Of a DNA stretch of 10,421 nucleotides, positions 1-6,118 are shown one piece after another (within the stretch, counting starts at the first letter, position 1; every line of letters begins with the position of its first letter). The notes under the pieces were generated by a model. The model was not told where the DNA came from. It saw only the letters and a program-made list of their open reading frames with translations, and did not search any database. This DNA is from Tenericutes bacterium ADurb.BinA155 (GTDB taxonomy: Bacteria; Bacillota_I; Bacilli_A; RFN20; CAG-826). Where the stretch lies: the NCBI GenBank assembly GCA_002068375.1, contig MVZL01000030.1, positions 1-10,421 of the forward strand, written 5' to 3'. A program made the position numbers and the translations under genes.

Positions 1-1053
1 TCGCGCCACATCGATAAACGGCAACCGGGCCAACGCCCTTATACCTTGGTGGACTATTTCCCCAAAGACTTTTTGCTTTTGATCGATGAGTCCCACGTCA
101 CGATTCCCCAGATTCGGGGCATGTATAATGGCGACCATTCCCGGAAACAAGTTCTGGTCGATTATGGATTCCGTTTACCTTCGGCTCTAGATAACCGTCC
201 GCTCAATTTCCAAGAATTCGAAGCCCTGATGCCTTCCACGATCGTTTGTACTTCGGCGACCCCGGGCGACTATGAGCTCGAACGCTGCAATCATGAAGTA
301 GTGGAGCAGATCATCCGGCCGACTGGCTTGCTCGATCCAAAGATCACCATCAAACCCTCGATGGGCCAGATCGATGATATTTTGGAGAACATCAAGCAAC
401 GGATCGCAGCGAAAGAACGGGTCATGATTGTGACTCTCACCATCAAAATGGCTGAGGATTTGACCGCGTATTTGAAGGAACAGGGGATCAAAGTCACCTA
501 TCTCCACAACGAAACGAAGACCCTCGAACGGACCGAAATCATCTATCAGCTCCGCAAAGGCAAATACGATGTCCTCGTCGGCATCAACCTCTTGCGGGAA
601 GGCCTCGATATCCCTGAAGTCTCTTTGATCTGCATTTTGGATGCGGATAAGGAAGGCTTCTTACGGAGCACCCGTTCCTTGATCCAGGTGATCGGCCGGG
701 CCGCCCGGAACGCCCATGGCGAAGTCATCATGTACGCGGACATCATGACCGATTCGATGAAAGAAGCGATCGCGGAAACCAATCGTCGCCGCAGTATCCA
801 GGAAGCCTATAACGCCAAATACGGCATCGTTCCGACCACAATCATCAAAGAGATTCGACCGCCGCTCCACAATAGTGAAGACGAGATCAAGTCCTTGGTG
901 AACGCCGATGGCAAGAGCTCGCGGAGTCAGATCGAATCGCAGATCAAGTCGCTCGAGAAGCAGATGAAAGAAGCCGCGAAGGCTTTTGATTTCGAGCGGG
1001 CGGCTGAACTTCGTGATATCATCCTTGAGGCCAAGGCCAACCTCGACAAATGA
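1..1053 (+). CDS. uvrB: UvrABC system protein B, C-terminal half (partial, 5' end outside window)
   Basis: UvrB is the damage-verifying helicase-like subunit of UvrABC nucleotide excision repair; it is loaded by UvrA and recruits the UvrC nuclease. The reading frame is open from base 1, so the N-terminal part (Walker A and beta-hairpin region) lies off the left edge; about 350 of the usual ~650-670 residues are here. Visible in order: helicase motif II as LLLIDESH (about 76-96), the conserved QIRGMYNGD stretch, motif V region [13 protein letters not shown], motif [16 protein letters not shown] (about 667-714), and a C-terminal UVR domain ([13 protein letters not shown]) used for UvrC contact. 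It ends in TGA overlapping the ATG of the next gene, which suggests translational coupling. Nothing looks broken. Identification is from direct family resemblance and is very safe. Confidence 0.98.
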   Translation, partial: SRHIDKRQPGQRPYTLVDYFPKDFLLLIDESHVTIPQIRGMYNGDHSRKQVLVDYGFRLPSALDNRPLNFQEFEALMPSTIVCTSATPGDYELERCNHEVVEQIIRPTGLLDPKITIKPSMGQIDDILENIKQRIAAKERVMIVTLTIKMAEDLTAYLKEQGIKVTYLHNETKTLERTEIIYQLRKGKYDVLVGINLLREGLDIPEVSLICILDADKEGFLRSTRSLIQVIGRAARNAHGEVIMYADIMTDSMKEAIAETNRRRSIQEAYNAKYGIVPTTIIKEIRPPLHNSEDEIKSLVNADGKSSRSQIESQIKSLEKQMKEAAKAFDFERAAELRDIILEAKANLDK

Positions 1054-1673
1054 AACAGTACCAAGTTTATCTCTTCGACTTCGATGGCACTCTTTTTGAT
1101 ACGATTCAATCGCTTTATCCCGTTTACGAATATGGTTTTGGCGCGGTGGGCATGAACGTCACCCATGCCGAATGCGATTATTTCATCCATATCTCGCTTT
1201 CCCAATCCGCCGATTATATGCATATGAAGCCCGAGGATTATCCGATCTTCCGCAAAGCGATCGGCGTGGGGCTTAACCTCGAAGAGTCCTTAAAACTCAT
1301 CACCCTCTTTGATGATGCCATCCCTACCGTCAAGGCCTTGCGGGCCCGCGGGGCCAAGATTGGGATCGTCTCAGGCAACAACGAAGATCATATGAAAATC
1401 GTGCTGGAACGCTTCCACGTCCTCGATCTTTTTGACGAAATCACCGGGAACGAATCCTTCAAAAACCCGAAGCCTTCCGCGGAACCGTGTTTGGCAGCGA
1501 TTGCAAAACTTGGACGCACTCCCAGCCATGACATTCTCTATGTTGGTGATTCGCTCCAGGACGTCGAAAGCGGGCTCAACGCCAAAATCGATGGCCTACT
1601 GGTGGACCGGAGCAACGCCTATCCCACTTACGAGCGTCCGAAACTAAAAAGTTTGCTCGACCTGATTAAATAG
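1050..1673 (+). CDS. HAD-superfamily phosphatase (phosphoglycolate phosphatase / PpaX-like)
   Basis: A 207-residue haloacid dehalogenase family hydrolase, probably a cytoplasmic small-molecule phosphatase. All four HAD motifs are present: motif [10 protein letters not shown] with nucleophile D10 and acid/base D12; motif II serine S108 in GIVSGN; motif III lysine K141 in NPKPSAEP; motif [10 protein letters not shown] with D167 and D171. A helical cap inserted after motif I (about residues 17-85) fits subfamily I (Gph/PpaX/YjjG-like). Length is normal for this subfamily. The start is fixed by the 4-bp ATGA overlap with uvrB; there is no separate promoter, so it is probably co-transcribed with uvrB. 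The substrate cannot be read from sequence: phosphoglycolate, pyrophosphate or a nucleotide are all possible. No terminator is visible after the stop; the secG promoter starts at once. Confidence 0.9.
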   Translation: MKQYQVYLFDFDGTLFDTIQSLYPVYEYGFGAVGMNVTHAECDYFIHISLSQSADYMHMKPEDYPIFRKAIGVGLNLEESLKLITLFDDAIPTVKALRARGAKIGIVSGNNEDHMKIVLERFHVLDLFDEITGNESFKNPKPSAEPCLAAIAKLGRTPSHDILYVGDSLQDVESGLNAKIDGLLVDRSNAYPTYERPKLKSLLDLIK

Positions 1674-1702
1674 TTGCCATTTTTGCTCCCATAGTCTATA
1701 TT
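1674..1702 (+). promoter_or_regulatory. Sigma-A-type promoter for secG
   Basis: The -35 box TTGCCA (1674-1679) begins immediately after the HAD gene stop; a 17-base spacer leads to -10 box TATATT (1697-1702). Both boxes are 5 of 6 to consensus with ideal spacing. Transcription is predicted to start near 1709, giving a leader of about 30 bases. Confidence 0.7.
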
Positions 1703-1707
1703 TTTGT

Positions 1708-1723
1708 AGCGTCTTTAGACGCT
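1708..1723 (+). promoter_or_regulatory. Perfect inverted repeat / 5' mRNA hairpin before the secG ribosome site
   Basis: AGCGTCTTTAGACGCT is a perfect inverted repeat (7 bp arms with TT between; in RNA probably 6 bp with a UUUA loop). It begins at the predicted transcription start and ends two bases before the AAGGAGG ribosome site at 1726-1732. A 5'-terminal stem-loop of this kind is known to stabilise some mRNAs; it could instead be an operator. There is no T-run after it, so it is not a terminator. Confidence 0.55.
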
Positions 1724-1739
1724 TTAAGGAGGTAGCAAG

Positions 1740-1973
1740 ATGAAATGGTATGACTACATCTTCATCGTTGTCTCGCTCATCATCATCGTGCTCAGCCTTC
1801 TTCAAGGCGGCAAAACGAGTGGTGCTTCGGGCGCCATCACTGGCGGCGGTTTGAACGTCTTCGCCAAGAAGCAAGAACGCGGCTCCGAAAAGATCGTCAC
1901 TTGGCTCACGTTTGGCTTCGCGGTCATCTTCCTCTTCTTAGCTCTACTAATCTCGGTCTACTCTGCTCAATAA
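1740..1973 (+). CDS. secG: Preprotein translocase subunit SecG
   Basis: A 77-residue SecG, the small accessory membrane subunit of the SecYEG protein-export channel. It has the expected two membrane helices (about residues 4-22 and 52-73) joined by a short cytoplasmic loop carrying the family's LLQGGKTSGASGAITGG segment followed by a basic K/R-rich stretch. Length is typical for Gram-positive SecG. The start is supported by a perfect AAGGAGG ribosome site 7 bases upstream. It has its own promoter and a terminator directly behind it, so it appears to be a single-gene transcript; in many Bacillota secG is followed by rnr and smpB, which are absent here. Confidence 0.95.
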   Translation: MKWYDYIFIVVSLIIIVLSLLQGGKTSGASGAITGGGLNVFAKKQERGSEKIVTWLTFGFAVIFLFLALLISVYSAQ

Positions 1974-1984
1974 ATCAACCTCAT

Positions 1985-2011
1985 AAGATGGTCGGTAACG
2001 GCCATCTTTTT
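1985..2011 (+). terminator. Rho-independent terminator after secG
   Basis: AAGATGGTCG (1985-1994) pairs with CGGCCATCTT (1999-2008) across a GTAA tetraloop, 10 pairs including one G-T wobble. The final T residues run on to 2011 (TTTTT from 2007). It starts 11 bases after the secG stop. Confidence 0.85.
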
Positions 2012-2051
2012 CGTTTCTTCTTGTCGTTGTCGAAAAAACGCTTTTTGTTCC

Positions 2052-2080
2052 GTGAAAGTCCTAGGGTCCTATGCTACACT
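2052..2080 (+). promoter_or_regulatory. Extended -10 promoter for folD and the ThyX-like gene
   Basis: The -10 box TACACT (2075-2080) is preceded by TGC, giving an extended TGn -10. A weak -35 GTGAAA (2052-2057) sits 17 bases upstream. The start is predicted near 2087, leaving about 20 bases before the folD ATG. Confidence 0.55.
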
Positions 2081-2106
2081 TTCCCCGTTAGAAATTTGGG
2101 CGGCCT

Positions 2107-2898
2107 ATGGAAATCAAAGAATATGTTTCAATGCGCAAACTCGAAATCGCCCAAGCGATCGTCGCTTTAGGGCGGAAACCGCGCTTAGTGATCATCCAAG
2201 TCAATGACTCCCCCGCGAGCGATGCCTACATTCGGGGCAAGCTCAAGGATGCGGCGGAAGTGGGCGCCGATGCGATTCTTGATAAACTCGCGCCTACGAC
2301 GGAACAAGCCGTCCTCTTGAAACTGATTGAAAAATACAATGAAGATCCCAGTGTTGATGGCTTAATCGTTCAACTCCCTTTGCCGAAGCAAATCAGCGAA
2401 GACGCGGTCCGTTTAGCCATTAATCCGAAGAAAGACATCGATGGATTCCATCCGCTCAGCCCCTGTGATCCTTGCACCCCGAAAGGCATCATCTCCTATT
2501 TGAAAGAGGAAGGCTTCCCTTTCCGGGGCAAGAATGCGGTGGTGATTGGCCGGAGCAATATCGTCGGTAAACCGATGGGACGCCTCTTAACTAAGAACGA
2601 TTGCAATGTCACGACGCTCCATAGCAAAACCACCCGTGAGGATATGGAATTCTATGTGGGGCACGCCGACCTGATCGTGGTTGCGGTGGGACACCAGGCC
2701 TTCTTAGATCATAGCTTCCCCTTAAAGCCGGATGCCTATGTGGTCGATGTTGGCATCAACCGCGGCGAGGATGGCAAGCTCCATGGCGATTGCGAGCCCG
2801 GGCTTCCGGTGAAATTACAGACTCCGGTCCCTGGCGGCGTGGGTTTACTCACTCGGTTAGCTTTGATGGAAAACTTATTGGAGGTTGCGCAGCAATGA
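2107..2898 (+). CDS. folD: Bifunctional methylene-THF dehydrogenase / methenyl-THF cyclohydrolase FolD
   Basis: FolD interconverts 5,10-methylene-, 5,10-methenyl- and 10-formyl-tetrahydrofolate using NADP, supplying one-carbon units for purines, fMet-tRNA and thymidylate. Family landmarks are all present: catalytic Y41-x3-K45 in SDAYIRGK, QLPLP (89-93), DIDGF (110-114), the nucleotide-binding stretch GRSNIVGKP (148-156), LHSKT (171-175), VVDVGINR and TPVPGGVG (239-246). At 263 residues it is shorter than the usual ~280: the first ~10 residues containing the common DGK strand are missing, and an in-frame stop at 2089-2091 rules out an earlier start. The ribosome site is weak (GGGCGG). The usual proline after TPVPGGVG is leucine here. 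The stop overlaps the next ATG, so the two genes are coupled. Confidence 0.96.
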   Translation: MEIKEYVSMRKLEIAQAIVALGRKPRLVIIQVNDSPASDAYIRGKLKDAAEVGADAILDKLAPTTEQAVLLKLIEKYNEDPSVDGLIVQLPLPKQISEDAVRLAINPKKDIDGFHPLSPCDPCTPKGIISYLKEEGFPFRGKNAVVIGRSNIVGKPMGRLLTKNDCNVTTLHSKTTREDMEFYVGHADLIVVAVGHQAFLDHSFPLKPDAYVVDVGINRGEDGKLHGDCEPGLPVKLQTPVPGGVGLLTRLALMENLLEVAQQ

Positions 2899-3497
2899 AC
2901 TTCTCAGTTTCAAATTCGTATGTCTATGGTCTCGAACGGGCGGTCAAAGCCTCGGGCAATCCGATGCGGACCGTGATCGATACCTCCGCGGCGAACGATA
3001 AAGATTTCTTACGGGCCCAAAAGCTCGGCTCCTGCCACAATGGCGAAGGGCATGATAATTATCTCAAAGGCATCACGGTCCAGCTCGATGTGTGTGCTCC
3101 CCTTTATTGGTGGAAAGAAGCGCAACGGTATCACTGGTTTGACTTTGTCTCGAGCGAGTCGACGATGCACTGCCTCCTCAAATTCGACGTCGGGGCCCAA
3201 TGCGTCGATGAGACCGATCCGAAGATTCTGGAACGGATGAGAGAACTCGTCGCCGAATATAACGCGATCCCCGATGATGAGGCCCATCGCGATGAACAAA
3301 AGGCGAAGTGGCGGATCTTGGTTGCCTCCTTGCCCGAAGGCTTCTGCCTCGCCGCGACGATGATCACCAACTACCAACAATTAAAGACGATGTATCATCA
3401 GCGGAAGAACCATAAGCTTCAGGAATGGCACGTCTTCTGCGCCTGGTGCGAATCGCTTCCGCACTTCCTTGAACTTACGAACGCGAACGGTTTCTAA
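2895..3497 (+). CDS. Divergent ThyX-like protein (flavin-dependent thymidylate synthase fold)
   Basis: A 200-residue soluble protein starting at the ATG that overlaps the folD stop (ATGA); a longer in-frame reading from 2790 would run deep into folD and is unlikely. I see no textbook ThyX signature (RHRxxSxNExS), but the layout resembles ThyX. An N-terminal strand/helix part is followed by VCAPLYWWKEAQRYHWFDFV and SSESTMH (67-92), in the place of the usual RHR...E-x-S dUMP-binding segment. Further on, ASLPEGFCLAATMITNYQQL (144-163) and QRKNHKLQEWH (169-179) resemble the ThyX LP...T...N...L and R..HAQWEIR segments. Classical ThyX uses methylene-THF and FADH2 to methylate dUMP, so coupling to folD fits. 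The RHR arginines are not conserved, so it may be a non-canonical ThyX, a related flavoprotein, or inactive on dUMP. The homology is my recall and inference and was not searched; that it is a coding gene is secure. Confidence 0.7.
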   Translation: MNFSVSNSYVYGLERAVKASGNPMRTVIDTSAANDKDFLRAQKLGSCHNGEGHDNYLKGITVQLDVCAPLYWWKEAQRYHWFDFVSSESTMHCLLKFDVGAQCVDETDPKILERMRELVAEYNAIPDDEAHRDEQKAKWRILVASLPEGFCLAATMITNYQQLKTMYHQRKNHKLQEWHVFCAWCESLPHFLELTNANGF

Positions 3498-3506
3498 GGC
3501 CAAAGA

Positions 3507-3542
3507 AAAACCCGGATATTCCGCTAGAGAATTCCGGGTTTT
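3507..3542. terminator. Bidirectional terminator between the folD unit and the HdeD-like gene
   Basis: AAAACCCGGA (3507-3516) pairs perfectly with TCCGGGTTTT (3533-3542), 10 bp, around a 16-base loop. The A-run on the left arm and T-run on the right arm make it usable in both directions. It lies 10 bases after the ThyX-like stop and 4 bases from the convergent gene's stop. Confidence 0.85.
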
Positions 3543-3545
3543 CGT

Positions 3546-4310
3546 TTACTTCTTATCGTCTTTCTTCTCTTCGATCTGCTTCGGATCGCTTTCTTTAGCG
3601 TCTGCTTCGATCACATTCTTATCGTCTTTCTTTTCTTCTTTGGCTTTCGGAGCATCGGCTGGTTTGGCTTCGTCTTTCTTTTTGGCAACTGCGGCCTTTT
3701 TCAGGTCATGATTGGATTTGAGGACCATGATGGTACCCGCCAATAGGACAATACCAGCGATCATGAGGATTACGCCTAAGGTAATGAGGGCAACGCTCAT
3801 GGCTTTGCTCTTATCGGTTAAGAAGACGATGCTTAAGATGCCTAAAGTAATGAACATTGCTGCAACAATGATTTGGACAATGGAAGTCGCGACGTTCTGG
3901 GCTTTTCTAACCATGAAGATAATCGCGTAGATGGCAACCAAGGCTCCAATCGCAATTAAGGTGATACCGACGAAATTACCAATGAATTGGAAGATCACGT
4001 CGTTTTGGTTATTATCGGAATTGCCAATCATGATAACCGCAATGCCAATCGCCATTTCAAATGCCCCGGTCAAAACTGCGGCATAATTGGTTGAGACCAA
4101 CGTGCCAACGGGAGTTTTGAAGACCCCGAGGACATCGAAGAGCAAACGGCAAGATGCATCGAGAATTACCAGAATCCCCAAGACGATCAAAATCCATTTG
4201 TGTAAGTCCGGGTTGCTGTTATAGACAACACAAAGGACTCCGATTGCCGCCAAGATAATGGCCTCGACAATGTTCCATACTGCCCAGCCTTTTGAACCAC
4301 GTTTCAACAT
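3546..4310 (-). CDS. HdeD/DUF308-like six-helix membrane protein with charged C-terminal tail
   Basis: A 254-residue integral membrane protein. Hydrophobic helices fall at about residues 10-30, 38-60, 76-97, 107-133, 142-164 and 170-197. They read as three consecutive two-helix units of the GxxLIxxGILxxI type seen in HdeD/DUF308 proteins, some of which are linked to acid or stress tolerance. Residues 204-254 form a low-complexity tail almost wholly of K, D, E, A and P, with EEKKDDK occurring twice (225-231 and 247-253); it is probably disordered and cytoplasmic. The start is supported by AAGGAG about 8 bases upstream on the minus strand. It is a single gene, divergent from the aminopeptidase and convergent with the folD unit. 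Family assignment rests on the helix pattern only and is moderate; function is unknown. Confidence 0.8.
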   Translation of the reverse strand: MLKRGSKGWAVWNIVEAIILAAIGVLCVVYNSNPDLHKWILIVLGILVILDASCRLLFDVLGVFKTPVGTLVSTNYAAVLTGAFEMAIGIAVIMIGNSDNNQNDVIFQFIGNFVGITLIAIGALVAIYAIIFMVRKAQNVATSIVQIIVAAMFITLGILSIVFLTDKSKAMSVALITLGVILMIAGIVLLAGTIMVLKSNHDLKKAAVAKKKDEAKPADAPKAKEEKKDDKNVIEADAKESDPKQIEEKKDDKK

Positions 4311-4338
4311 AAAATGCTCCTTTTTTATTTGCCCTTGA

Positions 4339-4344
4339 ATTGTA
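4339..4344 (-). promoter_or_regulatory. -10 box of the HdeD-like gene promoter
   Basis: Read on the minus strand this is TACAAT, 5 of 6 to the sigma-A -10 consensus, 28 bases before the start codon. No good -35 hexamer is visible at 16-18 bases (best TTTCTT), so the promoter is only partly supported. Confidence 0.4.
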
Positions 4345-4385
4345 GCGCGTTTCTTAAAGGAAGAAAGTCTTTCCCAATCGAGTCT

Positions 4386-4413
4386 TTGACGAAAAGCCCG
4401 CCTTGTCTAACAT
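4386..4413 (+). promoter_or_regulatory. Probable promoter of the M29 aminopeptidase gene
   Basis: TTGACG (4386-4391, 5 of 6 to consensus), a 16-base spacer, then TAACAT (4408-4413, 4 of 6). Rival readings are TTGTCT (4403-4408) with TAAAAA (4425-4430), and a -10-like TAGTAT at 4441-4446. The sequence alone does not decide between them. Confidence 0.4.
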
Positions 4414-4464
4414 ATCGCTAGGAATAAAAAAGAAAACGCGTAGTATAGGGGCGAGGAAAATTTT

Positions 4465-5691
4465 ATGAAAAAAGCTTTGCTAAAAGCCTATGCCGAATTG
4501 ATTGTGAAAAGCGGAATCGCTTTGCAAAAAGGACAAGACGTGGTGATCCAGTCGAATGTCGTTACCGAAGATTTCGCGGCTTTAGTCGCTGAAACTTGCT
4601 ATAAGAACGGGGCGGCCCACGTCGTGATGCGTTGGTACTCCCAAAAGAGTGAGAAAGCGGCCTACCGCTTCCAAAAGAAACAGAATTTAGGCGAAGTGCT
4701 GCCCTTTGATATCGAGTTCCAAAAATACAATAACGACGTCCTGCCCTGCCTCATTTGGATCGATTCCGATGATCCCGATGCCTTAAAAGGAGTCAATCCG
4801 GAACGGGTTGCCTTTGCCAAAGCCCGGACGATGAAGACGATTTGGCCGTTACGAGAAGGCCGTGAGAATAAATATCAGTGGTGCATCGCGGGTGCTCCTT
4901 CGCCCCTATGGGCCAAGAAAGTCTTCCCGAACCTTCGGGGCAAGAAAGCGATCGAAGCCCTTTGGAACGCGATTCTTTTAACCGCCCGGGCAAATGATGG
5001 CAATGGGGTGGCCAATTGGGAGCAGCATGACGTCGATCTCAAGAAACGCTGCGACTATTTGAACTCGCTGAAACTTCGGAGTCTCCATTACACCTCGAAG
5101 AACGGAACCGATCTCACGGTGGGGCTCATCCCCGGTGTGATCTTCTTAGGCGGAGGTGAGAAGACCCTTCAAGGGACCTACTTCCAGCCGAACATTCCTT
5201 CGGAAGAATGCTTCACCTCCCCGATGAAAGGGCAAGCGGAAGGGATCGTCTACTCGGCGAAACCCTTGGCCTATCAAGGCACCTTGATCGAAGATTTCTC
5301 GGTCCGTTTCCATGAAGGCAAAGCGGTCGAGGTCCACGCGAAAACCGGCGAAGAGGCGTTAAAGAGCATCTTGGCGATCGATGAAGGCTCCGCCTATCTT
5401 GGCGAATGCGCGCTCGTTCCCTTTGATTCGCCGATCAATAATACCGGGATTCTCTTCTTCAACACCCTCTATGACGAGAATGCGGCCTGCCACTTGGCCT
5501 TAGGACGGGGCTTCACTGAGCTCTATCCGAATTTCGAAAAGTATACGGAAGAGCAGCTCCATGGCTTTGGGATCAATAAGAGCTCGAGCCACGTCGACTT
5601 CATGATCGGAAGTGCCGATCTTTCGATCGTCGGAACCGATGAAAACGGGAAGCAAATTCCGTTATTCAAAGACGGAAATTGGGCCTTCTAA
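4465..5691 (+). CDS. M29-family metallo-aminopeptidase (AmpS/PepS/aminopeptidase T type)
   Basis: A cytoplasmic 408-residue exopeptidase that removes N-terminal residues from peptides using two metal ions. Length matches the M29 family (~410). The ligand pattern of this family is visible: E248 in PSEECFTSP, E314 in YLGECALVPFDSPI, H343 in NTLYDENAACHLALG, Y354, and H376-x-D378 in SSSHVDFMIGS. These positions nearly coincide with the published aminopeptidase T/AmpS ligands as I recall them (E250, E316, H345, Y352, H376, D378). The N-terminal domain holds the usual KGQDVVIQS strand. The start has GAGG 8 bases upstream. There is no signal peptide. It is a single transcription unit with a strong terminator. 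Likely job: peptide turnover or use of imported peptides. Symbols ampS and pepS are both used in Bacillota, so none is assigned. Confidence 0.95.
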   Translation: MKKALLKAYAELIVKSGIALQKGQDVVIQSNVVTEDFAALVAETCYKNGAAHVVMRWYSQKSEKAAYRFQKKQNLGEVLPFDIEFQKYNNDVLPCLIWIDSDDPDALKGVNPERVAFAKARTMKTIWPLREGRENKYQWCIAGAPSPLWAKKVFPNLRGKKAIEALWNAILLTARANDGNGVANWEQHDVDLKKRCDYLNSLKLRSLHYTSKNGTDLTVGLIPGVIFLGGGEKTLQGTYFQPNIPSEECFTSPMKGQAEGIVYSAKPLAYQGTLIEDFSVRFHEGKAVEVHAKTGEEALKSILAIDEGSAYLGECALVPFDSPINNTGILFFNTLYDENAACHLALGRGFTELYPNFEKYTEEQLHGFGINKSSSHVDFMIGSADLSIVGTDENGKQIPLFKDGNWAF

Positions 5692-5711
5692 ACCTGAATT
5701 CGCTTTCAAAC

Positions 5712-5747
5712 AAGCCCATGAAAACGCTATCATGGGCTTTTATTTTT
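5712..5747 (+). terminator. Rho-independent terminator after the aminopeptidase gene
   Basis: AAGCCCATGA (5712-5721) pairs perfectly with TCATGGGCTT (5730-5739), loop AAACGCTA, followed by a T-rich run (TTATTTTT). It lies 20 bases after the stop codon. The loop and inner stem contain a complete cre site. Confidence 0.9.
5719..5732. promoter_or_regulatory. cre site 1 (CcpA-type catabolite-responsive element), inside the terminator
   Basis: TGAAAACGCTATCA matches the cre consensus TGWAANCGNTNWCA at every position, and its flanking A and T also fit the 16-base form. In Bacillota such sites bind CcpA with HPr-Ser-P when preferred sugars are present. It is nested in the aminopeptidase terminator hairpin and identical to the site at 5799-5812. 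Confidence 0.6.
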
Positions 5748-5786
5748 CTTCGATGAAATCTAGGTTTATTTGTAGTGTCTCTCGTT

Positions 5787-5798
5787 GAAAGGCCTTTC
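5787..5798. repeat. 12-bp perfect palindrome abutting cre site 2
   Basis: GAAAGGCCTTTC is its own reverse complement and ends one base before cre site 2. A second palindrome, CCTTCGAAGG (5815-5824), lies on the other side of the cre, directly before the -35 box. Either may be an additional operator for the small-gene promoter; no known regulator motif was recognised. Confidence 0.5.
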
Positions 5799-5812
5799 TG
5801 AAAACGCTATCA
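5799..5812. promoter_or_regulatory. cre site 2 (CcpA-type), upstream of the small-gene promoter
   Basis: A second exact copy of TGAAAACGCTATCA, again a full match to the cre consensus. Its centre is about 55 bases before the predicted transcription start and it lies wholly upstream of the -35 box. That is the geometry of CcpA-activated genes such as B. subtilis ackA and pta, and not of repression by roadblock. Confidence 0.65.
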
Positions 5813-5825
5813 ACCCTTCGAAGGC

Positions 5826-5853
5826 TTGTCTAGAAATCTTTTGCCCCTATAGT
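5826..5853 (+). promoter_or_regulatory. Promoter of the 51-aa gene
   Basis: The -35 is TTGTCT (5826-5831) and the -10 is TATAGT (5848-5853, 5 of 6 to consensus), with a 16-base spacer. The -10 is embedded in CCCCTATAGTGGGGG. The start is predicted near 5860, giving a leader of about 50 bases. Confidence 0.65.
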
Positions 5854-5860
5854 GGGGGTG

Positions 5861-5881
5861 CCTCGAGCGATGAACTTGAGG
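5861..5881 (+). promoter_or_regulatory. 5' leader hairpin of the 51-aa gene transcript
   Basis: CCTCGAG (5861-5867) pairs with CTTGAGG (5875-5881), 7 pairs with one G-U, loop of 7. It begins at or next to the predicted mRNA 5' end, like the hairpin before secG, and lies 12 bases upstream of the ribosome site. There is no T-run, so a stabilising or regulatory role is more likely than termination. Confidence 0.4.
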
Positions 5882-5908
5882 ATCCTATAGCAAAGGAGGA
5901 GACACACG

Positions 5909-6064
5909 ATGAAAAACGAGCAGTCGTCTTTCAACTCAGAAGCCGTCGATCAAAACGATTCTGAGAACGAAGCCGTTACCCTCGCGAATGCGTATGCCGC
6001 ACTCAACTGCGCCTATACAGGCGTTTCGGATGTTGGCTTATCGTTCTTCGCTGAGAATAATTAA
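5909..6064 (+). CDS. Small acidic protein of 51 residues, unrecognised
   Basis: I do not recognise this protein. The case that it is a gene: a complete unit of cre site, TTGTCT/TATAGT promoter, strong AAAGGAGGAG ribosome site (5892-5901) 7 bases before the ATG, an open frame to TAA, and a perfect hairpin terminator 13 bases later. The N-terminal half (MKNEQSSFNS..., residues 1-22) is polar, rich in E, D, N and S. The C-terminal half (about 23-48) is less polar, running LANAYAALNCAY then GVSDVGLSFF, with one cysteine at residue 34. There is one lysine and about eight acidic residues, so the pI is very low. No signal peptide or membrane helix. The leader-like/core-like split recalls ribosomal peptide precursors, but no maturation genes are nearby, so that is only a thought. 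It may be a small regulatory or binding protein produced under sugar control. Confidence 0.75.
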   Translation: MKNEQSSFNSEAVDQNDSENEAVTLANAYAALNCAYTGVSDVGLSFFAENN

Positions 6065-6077
6065 ACTTCGCAAAAGG

Positions 6078-6113
6078 AAAGGCTTCCGAGTTTTACGCCC
6101 GGAAGCCTTTTTT
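6078..6113. terminator. Terminator shared by the 51-aa gene and the convergent 634-aa gene
   Basis: AAAGGCTTCCG (6078-6088) pairs perfectly with CGGAAGCCTTT (6100-6110), 11 bp with an 11-base loop, followed by TTTTTT to 6113 on the plus strand. On the minus strand the stem is followed by TTTCCTTTT, so it can also serve the convergent gene, whose stop is at 6119. Confidence 0.9.
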
Positions 6114-6118
6114 GTTAT

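Noticed and set aside
2033..2050. A third cre near GAAAAAACGCTTTTTG
   Set aside because: The outer TG and CA positions essential to the cre consensus are missing; it is only an A-run/T-run around CGCT.
2790..2894. A longer N-terminus for the ThyX-like protein
   Set aside because: It would overlap folD by over 100 bp; the ATGA overlap start at 2895 is the normal coupled arrangement.
3009..3380. A 123-residue minus-strand frame
   Set aside because: It is a shadow of the ThyX-like gene, with no ribosome site and no protein features.
5712..5812. A mobile-element footprint or CRISPR repeat from the duplicated 14-bp sequence
   Set aside because: There are only two copies, no flanking inverted ends or spacer series, and each copy is fully explained as a cre site.
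5870..5890. A six-codon upstream frame (ATG to TAG, MNLRIL) in the leader of the 51-aa gene
   Set aside because: It has no convincing ribosome site and its ATG lies in the hairpin loop; such a short frame is expected by chance.
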